Assembly (NCBI GenBank): GCA_964634325.1
Contig: CAZWJF010000001.1
Coordinates: 124,001-188,000 of the forward strand
Source of the DNA: JAJXWB01 sp964634325
GTDB taxonomy: Bacteria > Pseudomonadota > Alphaproteobacteria > Rhizobiales > Beijerinckiaceae
DNA: 64,000 nt
Reading direction: 5' to 3'
The position numbers were made by a program, and so were the translations under genes. This document shows positions 8,651 to 16,804 of this stretch, piece by piece. Numbering within the stretch: the stretch's first letter is position 1; each line of letters begins with the position of its first letter. The notes beneath the pieces are model-generated. The model was not told the DNA's origin. It worked only from the letters and a program-made list of their open reading frames with translations, and ran no database searches.

Positions 8651-11029
8651 TTACCCCCGCTGCACAAAGCTCTCCAGCACCATCTTGCGGCCGGCCTTGT
8701 CGAAATCGACGGTCAGCTTGTTGCCGTCCACGGCGTAGATCGCGCCGGGGCCGAATTTCTGGTGGAATACGCGATCGCCGCGCTGAAACGCGGAGGCGGC
8801 GGAGGATTTGGCGACGAGTTCGCCTTCGATCGTCAGCGGCCCGCGCCGCGCGCTTTGCGTCTGCGCGCGACCGGCTGAGAAAGGCGATTGCTGACGCTCG
8901 CCGAAACCGCCGCCCTTCGCCTCATTCGCCCTGGTTTGCGCGCGCTTCCAGCCCGGCGTCGAATAGCTCGACCCATACGTATCCATGTTCTCGAACCGCG
9001 ACAGCGCGTATCCGCCGTATTGCGAGGCGCTCGGCGCCTCGACCACCTCGACGTGCTGCGCGGGCAGGTCGTCGAGAAAGCGCGAGGGGATGGTCGATTG
9101 CCACAGGCCGTGAATGCGGCGGTTGGTGGCGAAGTAGAGTTTGGCGCGGCGTTTGGCGCGGGTGATGCCGACGTAGGCGAGGCGGCGCTCCTCCTCCAGT
9201 CCGGCGCGGCCGTTCTCGTCGAGCGAGCGCTGGTGTGGAAACAGGCCTTCTTCCCAACCCGGCAGATAGACGGTCTCGAATTCGAGACCCTTGGCGCCGT
9301 GCAGCGTCATGATCGAGACGCGTTCGCCTGCGGCGGCCTCGTCCTTCTCCATCACGAGCGAGATGTGCTCGAGGAAGGCGGCCATGTCGGGAAATTCCTC
9401 CATGGCGCGCACGAATTCCTTGAGGTTCTCGAGCCGCCCGGCGGCTTCCGCCGTGCGATCGGCGCGCCACATGTCGACGTAGCCCGATTCCTCGAGAATG
9501 GTTTCGGCCAGTTCGTTGTGCGGCTTCTGGTCGAGGAGCGCGGCCCAGCGCGAAAAATCCATCAGGAGATTGCGCAGCGACGTGCGGGGCTTCGGCTTCA
9601 GCTCCTCCGTCTCCACCATCGTCGCAGCGGCGCGCATCAGCGGAACGCCGGACGCGCGCGCGTGGTCGTGCAGCAGTTGCAGAGTTGCGTCGCCCAGGCC
9701 GCGCTTGGGCGTATTGACGATGCGTTCGAAAGCGAGATCGTCGGCCGGTTGCGCGACGCAACGCAGATAGGCGAGAGCGTCGCGGATTTCGGCGCGTTCG
9801 TAGAAGCGCGGGCCGCCTATCACGCGGTAGGGCAAGCCCAGTGTGATGAAGCGCTCTTCGAATTCGCGCATCTGGAAAGACGCCCGCACGAGAATGGCGA
9901 TTTCGTCGAGGCGATTGCCCTGCCGCTGCTGCTGCTCGATGTCCTCGCCGATCGCGCGCGCTTCTTCCTCCGAATCCCACACGCCGCAGACGGTCGGCTT
10001 GACGCCTTCCTCGCCATCGGTGAACAGCGTCTTGCCGAGGCGGCCCTTGTTGTGTGCGATCAGCCCCGCCGCTGCGGCGAGGATATGGCCGGTCGAACGG
10101 TAGTTGCGTTCGAGGCGGATGACTTTCGCGCCGGGAAAGTCCTGCTCGAAACGCAGGATATTGTCGACGTCGGCGCCGCGCCAGCCGTAGATCGACTGGT
10201 CGTCGTCGCCCACGCAACAGACATTGTCCCTGCCTTGAGCGATCAGGCGCAGCCACAGGTACTGGACGGTATTCGTGTCTTGATACTCGTCCACGAGAAT
10301 ATATTTGAACCGCTCTTGCCAGGCGCGCAGCACGTCGGGATGTTCGCGGAACAGACGCAGCGTCTCAAGCAGGAGGTCGCCGAAGTCGGCGGCGTTCAGG
10401 ACCTTCAAACGGTCCTGATAGACCGCGTAGAGCTTTGCGCCCTTGCCGTTGGCGAAGCTCTCGGCTTCGCCGGCCGGAACCTTGTCGGGCGTGAGGCCGC
10501 GATTCTTCCAGGCGTCGATCTGCCAGGCCAGGGTGCGGGCCGGCCAGCGCTTGTCGTCGATGTTTTCGGCCTGAATCACCTGCTTGAGCAGGCGGATCTG
10601 GTCGTCCGTGTCGAGGATGGTGAAGTTGGACTTGAGGCCGACCAGCTCGGCGTGTCGACGCAAGATCTTGGTGGAAATGGCGTGAAACGTGCCGAGCCAG
10701 GGCATGCCTTCCGCCACCGGGCCGGCAAGCGCGCCGACCCGCTCCTTCATCTCGCGGGCGGCCTTGTTGGTGAACGTGACGGCGAGGATTTCGGATGGGC
10801 GCGCGCGGCCCAGCGCCAGAATGTGAGCGATACGGGTGGTCAGCACCCGCGTCTTGCCCGTGCCGGCGCCAGCCAGCACCAGCACCGCGCCGTCGATCGA
10901 TTCCACCGCCTCCCGCTGCTCGGGATTCAGGGTCGACAGCCAGGGCGCAGCCCGCGCTTCGAGCGCGCGCGCGCGTATCCCGCCGGGGGCGGGCGCGTGG
11001 TCGCGCGGGCTGAGGCTTTCGTACGGCAA
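8651..11029 (-). CDS. uvrD: UvrD/PcrA-type superfamily 1 DNA helicase
   Basis: About 790 residues with all SF1A helicase motifs: motif I AGAGTGKTRVL, Ia AVTFTNKAAREM, II DEYQDTN, III GDDDQSIYGWRGAD, IV LERNYRST, V TLHGAKGLEFETVYLPG and VI YVGITRAKRR. The C-terminus ends with a Tudor-like RNA-polymerase-binding segment (VFHQKFGPGAIYAVDGN). It unwinds DNA 3' to 5' in nucleotide excision and mismatch repair. The N-terminus is uncertain: I use TTG at 11029; an ATG at 11185 would add 52 residues. The reading frame continues still further upstream but is then antisense to the radical SAM gene. It is divergent from that gene. Confidence 0.93.
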   Translation of the reverse strand: MPYESLSPRDHAPAPGGIRARALEARAAPWLSTLNPEQREAVESIDGAVLVLAGAGTGKTRVLTTRIAHILALGRARPSEILAVTFTNKAAREMKERVGALAGPVAEGMPWLGTFHAISTKILRRHAELVGLKSNFTILDTDDQIRLLKQVIQAENIDDKRWPARTLAWQIDAWKNRGLTPDKVPAGEAESFANGKGAKLYAVYQDRLKVLNAADFGDLLLETLRLFREHPDVLRAWQERFKYILVDEYQDTNTVQYLWLRLIAQGRDNVCCVGDDDQSIYGWRGADVDNILRFEQDFPGAKVIRLERNYRSTGHILAAAAGLIAHNKGRLGKTLFTDGEEGVKPTVCGVWDSEEEARAIGEDIEQQQRQGNRLDEIAILVRASFQMREFEERFITLGLPYRVIGGPRFYERAEIRDALAYLRCVAQPADDLAFERIVNTPKRGLGDATLQLLHDHARASGVPLMRAAATMVETEELKPKPRTSLRNLLMDFSRWAALLDQKPHNELAETILEESGYVDMWRADRTAEAAGRLENLKEFVRAMEEFPDMAAFLEHISLVMEKDEAAAGERVSIMTLHGAKGLEFETVYLPGWEEGLFPHQRSLDENGRAGLEEERRLAYVGITRAKRRAKLYFATNRRIHGLWQSTIPSRFLDDLPAQHVEVVEAPSASQYGGYALSRFENMDTYGSSYSTPGWKRAQTRANEAKGGGFGERQQSPFSAGRAQTQSARRGPLTIEGELVAKSSAASAFQRGDRVFHQKFGPGAIYAVDGNKLTVDFDKAGRKMVLESFVQRG

Positions 11030-11269
11030 ACCTTTGGTCCAGTCCGTTGATTCGGGCTCCGGGCCAATGTGGGGCGGCGGGCGCCGGATGTCACGGGCGA
11101 GCGGCGGCGCCTTTGCGTTTTGGCTAGGCTGAGTGTAGTGTCCGGCCTTCGTCAGACGCCTGTCCAATGCCTGCGTCTGGCGCATTCCGCCCAAACGGCA
11201 GGCGGTGCGATCTGCGACACGCGCCACGCCGGAGGCGGTCGGGCGTTGCGCAAGGACTATCGGCACGAA

Positions 11270-12544
11270 ATGGCGACCCAACAGGGACCTGCGAAGATTC
11301 TGAAGACGCTTTCCCCGCGCCGGCTGCTGGAGCTGGCCGCGAGCCCGACCGTGCTGGACTTTATCGGCCGTGATCGCGCCGACGCTGTGGCGTCCTTCGT
11401 GAACAACAATTTGATGCTGAAGCTGCGCCAGCGCCGCGCCGGCATGAAATCGGACGACGCCGAGGCGAAGGAATATCTGCGGACGCATTTCTGCCGCCGC
11501 CCTTTCACGACGCTCGAGACGACCCACACCGGGCTGGTGTTCTCGTGCTGCCCGGTCTATCTGCCGACGCCGATCGGACGTCTCGACCAGGACCACCGCG
11601 ACGTCTGGCACAGCGAGATCGCAAACAAGATCCGCGAATCGATCATCGACGGCACCTATAGCTATTGCGACCATGTGAACTGCCCGTTCATCGCGGGTCG
11701 TCTGCTCGAGCCCAATGACAGCGAGGAGGTGCGCGAATTCATCGCCCACCACCGCCAGGGGCGGGCGGCTGCTCCGCCGCCGTTGCAGGTGGTTCTGAGC
11801 CACGACAAGTCCTGCAACCTCGCCTGCCCGTCCTGCCGGTCCGGCATCTACGTCGCCAACAAGGCGCGGCAGGCCAAGCTCGACGATCTGACCGAGAAGT
11901 CGCTGCTGCCGATGCTCAAAGACGCCGGCGAGGTGATCATCACGGGGTCGGGCGACGCCTTCGGCAGCAACCATTTCCGCAATCTCATCAAGCGGCTGAC
12001 GTCCAGCGACGACTACCGGAACCTGAAGATACACCTGCACACCAACGGGCAGCTGTTCGACGAGCGCGCGTGGAAGGAACTGGGGCTCGCCGGCCATGTC
12101 GGCGCCGTGCAGATTTCCATCGACGCCGCGACGGCCGACACCTATTCCTTCGTCCGTCGACCGGGCAATTTCGCGCGCCTGCTCAAGAACCTCGCCTTCA
12201 TCAAGCGGATGCGCGAGGCCGGCGAAATCCAGCATCTGATGTTCTCGATGGTGGTGCAGGCGCGCAACTACAAGGAAATGCCGGCCTTCGTGAAGATGGG
12301 ACAGGATTTCGCGGCCGACAGCGTCATGTTCAACATGTTCCGCCAGCGCGATATTTTCAGCCGCGGGGAATACGAGGAAGCCTTCATCGGCGATCCCCAT
12401 CATCCGGAATATGCGGACTTCCTCGAAATCCTGCATGCGCCCGAATTGTCCGCGCCCATCGTCACGCTCGGAAACATGGCGGCTTATGCGCCGCCGGGCT
12501 GGCTCGATGCCGAGAAGGCGCAGCCCGCGCACGCGGCCGAATAA
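11270..12544 (+). CDS. radical SAM protein with N-terminal SPASM-like cysteines
   Basis: A 424-residue protein; start MATQQGPAKI at 11270 is chosen because upstream sequence looks non-coding. The radical SAM cluster motif CxxxCxxC is at Cys182-186-189 (SCNLACPSC), followed by GSGDAFGSNHF and the strand HLHTNGQLFD. Ahead of it are Cys75, Cys93-94, Cys133 and Cys138, arranged as C-x17-CC, then IGRLDQDHRDVWHSE, then YCDHVNC. This looks like a SPASM auxiliary-cluster domain, which normally follows the core. It probably binds two iron-sulfur clusters. Substrate unknown; SPASM enzymes modify peptides, sugars or proteins. No obvious peptide partner is adjacent. Confidence 0.88.
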   Translation: MATQQGPAKILKTLSPRRLLELAASPTVLDFIGRDRADAVASFVNNNLMLKLRQRRAGMKSDDAEAKEYLRTHFCRRPFTTLETTHTGLVFSCCPVYLPTPIGRLDQDHRDVWHSEIANKIRESIIDGTYSYCDHVNCPFIAGRLLEPNDSEEVREFIAHHRQGRAAAPPPLQVVLSHDKSCNLACPSCRSGIYVANKARQAKLDDLTEKSLLPMLKDAGEVIITGSGDAFGSNHFRNLIKRLTSSDDYRNLKIHLHTNGQLFDERAWKELGLAGHVGAVQISIDAATADTYSFVRRPGNFARLLKNLAFIKRMREAGEIQHLMFSMVVQARNYKEMPAFVKMGQDFAADSVMFNMFRQRDIFSRGEYEEAFIGDPHHPEYADFLEILHAPELSAPIVTLGNMAAYAPPGWLDAEKAQPAHAAE

Positions 12545-12550
12545 GCGTCG

Positions 12551-12799
12551 TCAGCGCGCGCCCTGCGCGCGGCGCAAGCCGTCCAGCAGCATTCGAAGAT
12601 CCTGGGCGGGTTGATCGGCGTCGCGCGCAAATCGCCGCCAGCGCGTCGCCAACTCGTCGTCGAGCGCGGCATCCGCCCCGCGCAGGTTCGCCGCAAGGTT
12701 CTGCGCAATTGGCAGAATGCGAATTTCCGCGCGCAGACGATCGCATTCATCGACGCGCCAATCCGCGATGTCGACCGGTCCGAGCATCACATCCCCCAT
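12551..12799 (-). CDS. small hypothetical protein, 5' end possibly disturbed
   Basis: An 82-residue charged helical protein (MGDVMLGPVDIADWRVDECDRL...). The same frame stays coding-like upstream of this ATG (HDEQARQVSRRL) but ends at a TGA without an ATG, while an ATG-TTC reading in a neighbouring frame runs into it. So either the real start is a non-ATG codon around 12840, or a one-base frameshift separates an ATG near 12861 from the rest. No family recognised. It converges on the radical SAM gene (6 bp apart) and is divergent from the DUF1993 gene. Confidence 0.5.
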   Translation of the reverse strand: MGDVMLGPVDIADWRVDECDRLRAEIRILPIAQNLAANLRGADAALDDELATRWRRFARDADQPAQDLRMLLDGLRRAQGAR

Positions 12800-12949
12800 G
12801 AGCCGCCGCGATACCTGACGCGCCTGTTCGTCATGCGGCAGTGTCGAAGGTCATATGCGACCGCGGGTCGCGGCCTTGCGTTCGCGCGAAGTCGGGATAG
12901 CCTCGCGCCAGGCTCAGTCTATCGACAAGTCGCAAGCAAGGAGCGCGCC

Positions 12950-13471
12950 ATGGGCATTTCCCTCTATGACGTCAGCGTCGCCGGATTTCTCCAGACATTG
13001 GCGGGCGTCGCGGGCTTTTTGGAGCGCGGGCGCGTCCATTTCGCGGAAAAGGAGGGCGCCTTGGCGGAAGTCGTCGAGACGCGCCTGTGGCCGGACATGC
13101 TGCCGTTCCGCTTTCAGATCGTGTCAGTCGTGCACCATTCGCATGGCGCGATCGAGGGCGTGAAGAAGGGCAGCTTCTCGCCGCGCACGGAGCCCGGGCC
13201 GCAGGATTACGCGGGTCTGCAAAGCATGGTGGCCGACGCGCGCGCCGCGCTGAAGAGCTACACGCGCGAGGAGATAGAGGCGTTGGAGGGCAAGGACGTA
13301 TTCTTCGAGTTTCGCGACGTGAAGCTGCCGTTCACGGCCGAGAATTTTCTGATGTCGTTCTCGATCCCCAATCTGCAATTCCATGCGACCACGGCCTACG
13401 ACATCCTTCGTCTCAAGGGCGTTCCCATCGGCAAGCGCGACTTCACCGGCCCGCTGCGGCTGAAGAAGTAG
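12950..13471 (+). CDS. DUF1993 family protein
   Basis: A 173-residue cytosolic protein beginning MGISLYDVSVAGFLQTL, with RLWPDMLPFRFQIVSVVHHS and a C-terminal FSIPNLQFHATTAYDILRLKGVPIGKRDF, all typical of DUF1993. The fold is DinB-like four-helix, but the function is unknown. An AAGGAG ribosome site at 12937 decides this start over a longer upstream reading. Followed after 82 bp by the FAD dehydrogenase gene on the same strand. Confidence 0.85.
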   Translation: MGISLYDVSVAGFLQTLAGVAGFLERGRVHFAEKEGALAEVVETRLWPDMLPFRFQIVSVVHHSHGAIEGVKKGSFSPRTEPGPQDYAGLQSMVADARAALKSYTREEIEALEGKDVFFEFRDVKLPFTAENFLMSFSIPNLQFHATTAYDILRLKGVPIGKRDFTGPLRLKK

Positions 13472-13553
13472 ACGACAGCTCACGCGGCCCGGCGCTCGAC
13501 CGGGCCATGCGGCGGGAGTAGATTTCGCGCAAATCGATATCGGGAGAGCCCAA

Positions 13554-14984
13554 GTGACCGAACATGATCCCGCCACCGCGCGCTTGAGCGCGCGTCCGCC
13601 GCAGGCCGCCATCGACGAGACCGTCGCGGCGCTGGCTGCGCGGTTCGGCAACAATCTCGTCACCTCGATGGCCGTGCGCCAGCAGCACGGGCACAATCTC
13701 TCGTGGACGCCAAACCAGCCGCCGGACGCTGTTGTATTCGCGCATTCGACCGAGGACGTCTCCGACGCGGTGAAAATCTGCGCCGCGCGCGGCGTTCCCG
13801 TCATCGCGCTCGGCACCAACACTTCGCTGGAGGGGCACACCAACGCGCCCTACGGCGGCGTCTCGATCGACGTCTCGCAGATGAACCAGATTCTGGAAGT
13901 GCACGCCGAGGATCTCGACGTCGTTGTGCAGCCCGGCGTCACACGCAAGGCGGTCAACGAATATCTGCGCGACACCGGCCTGTTCTTTCCGATCGACCCC
14001 GGCGCGGACGCTTCCATTGGCGGCATGTGCGCGACGCGCGCCTCCGGCACGAACGCCGTTCGCTACGGCACGATGAAGGACAACGTGCTGGCGTTGACGG
14101 TCGTGATGCCCGACGGCAAGATCGTGAAGACCGCACGGCGCGCCAAGAAATCTTCCGCCGGCTACGATCTGACACGGCTGTTCGTCGGGTCGGAGGGCAC
14201 GCTCGGCATCATCACCGAGATCACGCTGAAGCTGTACGGCATTCCCGAGGCGATTTCCGCGGCGACCTGCCAGTTCCCCTCGATCAAGGCCGCCTGCGAC
14301 ACGGTCATCGAAACCATCCAGTCCGGATTGCCGATCGCGCGCATCGAACTCGTCGACGCCATGACGGTGCGCGCCTTCAACAATTACGCCAAGCTCGGGC
14401 TCACCGAGGCGCCGATGCTGTTTCTGGAATTCCACGGCACGGAAAACGGCGTGGAGGAGCAAACGACGCGTTTCAAGGAATTGGCGGAAGGCAATGGCGG
14501 CGGTCCTTTCAACTGGACGACCAAGCCGGAGGAGCGCACGAAGCTCTGGCAGGCGCGCCACGATGTCTACTGGGCGCATCAGACGCTCAAGCGCAAACCC
14601 GAGATGTCCGGGTTCTCGACAGATGTCTGTGTGCCGATATCGCGGCTCGCCGACTGCGTGACGGAGACGATAGCCGACGCCGAACGACTCGGCATCGTCG
14701 CGCCGGTGGTCGGGCATGTCGGGGACGGCAATTTCCATACAGGGCCGTTGTTCGATCCCAACGACCCCGAGGATGTCGCGAGAGCCAAGACCTTTGTGGA
14801 GCGGCTGGTGCGGCGTGGCCTCGAAATGGGCGGGACCTGCACGGGCGAGCACGGCGTGGGCCAGGCGAAAATCAAGTATATGCGCGAGGAGCATTCGCCC
14901 GAGACGCTGAACGTGATGCGCGCGATCAAGCGGGCGCTCGATCCGCAGAACATCATGAACCCCGGCAAGGTGCTGGACGCCTGA
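13554..14984 (+). CDS. FAD-linked oxidase, D-lactate dehydrogenase (cytochrome)/GlcD type
   Basis: A 476-residue flavoprotein. N-terminal FAD-binding-4 (PCMH) domain: PVIALGTNTSLEGHT, DPGADASIGGMCATRASGTNAVRYG and GSEGTLGIITEITLKL. C-terminal FAD-oxidase-C domain: GHVGDGNFHTGPL and GGTCTGEHGVGQAKIKYM, carrying the catalytic histidines. These are features of D-lactate dehydrogenase (cytochrome) and of the GlcD glycolate oxidase subunit. It has no GlcE/GlcF partners here, so a stand-alone D-2-hydroxyacid dehydrogenase, D-lactate type, is most likely. Start is GTG at 13554 with GGGAGA upstream. Confidence 0.88.
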   Translation: MTEHDPATARLSARPPQAAIDETVAALAARFGNNLVTSMAVRQQHGHNLSWTPNQPPDAVVFAHSTEDVSDAVKICAARGVPVIALGTNTSLEGHTNAPYGGVSIDVSQMNQILEVHAEDLDVVVQPGVTRKAVNEYLRDTGLFFPIDPGADASIGGMCATRASGTNAVRYGTMKDNVLALTVVMPDGKIVKTARRAKKSSAGYDLTRLFVGSEGTLGIITEITLKLYGIPEAISAATCQFPSIKAACDTVIETIQSGLPIARIELVDAMTVRAFNNYAKLGLTEAPMLFLEFHGTENGVEEQTTRFKELAEGNGGGPFNWTTKPEERTKLWQARHDVYWAHQTLKRKPEMSGFSTDVCVPISRLADCVTETIADAERLGIVAPVVGHVGDGNFHTGPLFDPNDPEDVARAKTFVERLVRRGLEMGGTCTGEHGVGQAKIKYMREEHSPETLNVMRAIKRALDPQNIMNPGKVLDA

Positions 14985-15066
14985 CGCGCGGCGCATCACG
15001 TATTCTTGACTGCGCCTGTGATCGAACGAACGATATAGCGGACCAGTTCGCAACGATCGGGGCGAG

Positions 15067-15564
15067 ATGGTCATGCTGAAATTTGTCGCGCGCGCCTGCG
15101 CGGCCTTGGCCGCAGCGGTCGCGCTATCGGCCGCGCTGGCTGCGCCGGCGCCCCTCTCGCCGCGGCCCGGTTGGGCGATCATAACGACGCCTCACACGTT
15201 CTCGGCGCTGTCCGACCGCCTCGACCAGGCGATTGCGGACGCCAGGATGAATCTCGTCAACTCGGCGAGCGCATCGCAAGGCGCCAAGGCGCAAGGGATT
15301 TCCATTCCCGGTAATCGCGTGATCGGCGTGTTTCGCAACGATTTCGCGAGGCGGATGCTCGCGGCCAGCGTTCCCGCCGGCATCGAGGCGCCGATCAGGT
15401 TCTATATCACCGAGAACGCCGACGGCGGGGCGGCTCTCTCCTATCGTACGCCCAGCGCGACGTTCGCGCCGTATTTCGAAGACGGCGGGCCTGCGCTGCG
15501 CGAACTCGCTACAGAACTCGACGCCATCTTCGCCGGCATCGCGGCGCAGGCGACCAAGCCATGA
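15067..15564 (+). CDS. exported DUF302 domain protein
   Basis: A 165-residue protein with a signal peptide (cleavage near ALAAPAP, residue 27) and a DUF302 domain: TPHTFSALSDRLDQAIA, a central IGVFRNDFARRML and the C-terminal RFYITENADGGAALSYRTPS. DUF302 domains are small alpha/beta units found in the periplasm or cytosol, function not established. Its stop codon overlaps the start of the YeeE/YedE permease by 4 bases, so the two proteins are made together. An adjacent ATG at 15073 is an equally possible start. Confidence 0.82.
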   Translation: MVMLKFVARACAALAAAVALSAALAAPAPLSPRPGWAIITTPHTFSALSDRLDQAIADARMNLVNSASASQGAKAQGISIPGNRVIGVFRNDFARRMLAASVPAGIEAPIRFYITENADGGAALSYRTPSATFAPYFEDGGPALRELATELDAIFAGIAAQATKP

Positions 15565-16739
15565 GCCTGACGACCGCGACGCAGGCGGACGAGCGCAATC
15601 CACAGATCGTGGTCGTCGCGCTCGCTGTCGCCGGACTCTTCGCGCTTGCTGCGTTCGGCGCCCGCGAGGCGGGCTGGAGGCAAGCCGCGCTTGCGGGAGT
15701 CGGATTCTTCGCGGGCTTTGCTTTGCATCGGGCTTCGTTCGGCTTCGCCTCGTCATGGCGGCGGATGATGTTCGACGCGCGCGGGCGCGGCGTGCGCGCG
15801 CAAATCCTGATGATCGCGCTCGCGATTGCAGTCTTTTTTCCGGCGCTCGAAGGCGGCGCGATCTTCGGGCAGCCGGCCGCCGGCTTCGTCATGCCGGTCG
15901 GGCTCGCTTTGTGCGTCGGCGCGTTCCTGTTCGGCGTCGGCATGCAGCTTGCGGGCGGCTGCGGTTCCGGAACGCTCTACACAGCCGGCGGCGGCAGCCT
16001 TCGGATGATCGCCGCGCTCGGGGCTTTCGTCCTCGGTTCGCTCGTCGCCACGGCGGATCCTCTGAGCTGGCGCGAATGGCCCGACATCGGCGCGCATTCG
16101 CTCGTCGAAGCGCTCGGCGCGACGAAGTCGCTTGCAATCGCGTTCGCAATTCTCTTGGCGGCCTATGCAGGAGCCTACGGCTTCGAGCGCGCGCGTCACG
16201 GCGTGGTGGAGCCGTTGGCGTCCACGCGCGGGGAACGGGGGCTTCTTTGGGGACCCTGGCCGGCGCTGGCCGGGGCCGCGGCCCTCGCGTTCGTGAATAT
16301 CGCGACGCTGGCGCTCGCCGGGCGGCCTTGGGGCATCACGTCCGGCTTCGCGCTGTGGGGCGCGAAGATCGCAGCGGCGGCAGGCCTCGATGTCGCCTCC
16401 TGGCCCTACTGGCGCGACGAGGCCGCGCTTGCGCGCAGCCTGTTCGCCGATGCGACCTCGGTGATGAACTTCGCGATCATGCTCGGCGCGGCCGCTGCGG
16501 CGGGGCTTGCGGCTGTTTTCTCGCCGCGGGTCGATGTGGCGGCGCGGTCGCTGGCGGCGGCCGTGGTCGGCGGCCTGATCATGGGGCTCGGCGCCCGCCT
16601 GTCGACCGGTTGCAACATCGGCGGTTTCTTTTCCGGCGTCGCCTCCGGCAGTCTGCACGGATTGGTCTGGCTCGCTTTCTCTGTGCCCGGCGCGCTGATC
16701 GGCGCGCGTCTGCGCCCATGGTTCGGGTTAAGCCTGTGA
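15561..16739 (+). CDS. YeeE/YedE family sulfur-compound permease
   Basis: A 392-residue inner-membrane protein with about ten membrane segments in two repeats. The conserved cysteines of the family are visible: GMQLAGGCGSGTLYTAGGG in the first half and GLGARLSTGCNIGGFFSG in the second. In characterised members (TsuA), such cysteines relay thiosulfate through the membrane, so import of thiosulfate or another sulfur species is the likely role. It overlaps the DUF302 gene by 4 bases. DUF302 coupling suggests that the exported protein helps in capture or redox handling of the sulfur compound; that is inference. Confidence 0.88.
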   Translation: MSLTTATQADERNPQIVVVALAVAGLFALAAFGAREAGWRQAALAGVGFFAGFALHRASFGFASSWRRMMFDARGRGVRAQILMIALAIAVFFPALEGGAIFGQPAAGFVMPVGLALCVGAFLFGVGMQLAGGCGSGTLYTAGGGSLRMIAALGAFVLGSLVATADPLSWREWPDIGAHSLVEALGATKSLAIAFAILLAAYAGAYGFERARHGVVEPLASTRGERGLLWGPWPALAGAAALAFVNIATLALAGRPWGITSGFALWGAKIAAAAGLDVASWPYWRDEAALARSLFADATSVMNFAIMLGAAAAAGLAAVFSPRVDVAARSLAAAVVGGLIMGLGARLSTGCNIGGFFSGVASGSLHGLVWLAFSVPGALIGARLRPWFGLSL

Positions 16740-16804
16740 GCGGGCAGCCACGCGCGCGCCACGAAATCGGATAAGATCGACCCGTAACGAAATTCGGATC
16801 GGTC

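Noticed and set aside
11186..12532. Upstream continuation of the helicase reading frame, giving a protein of nearly 1300 residues
   Set aside because: It is antisense to the radical SAM gene, which has conserved motifs; high-GC DNA often leaves antisense frames open.
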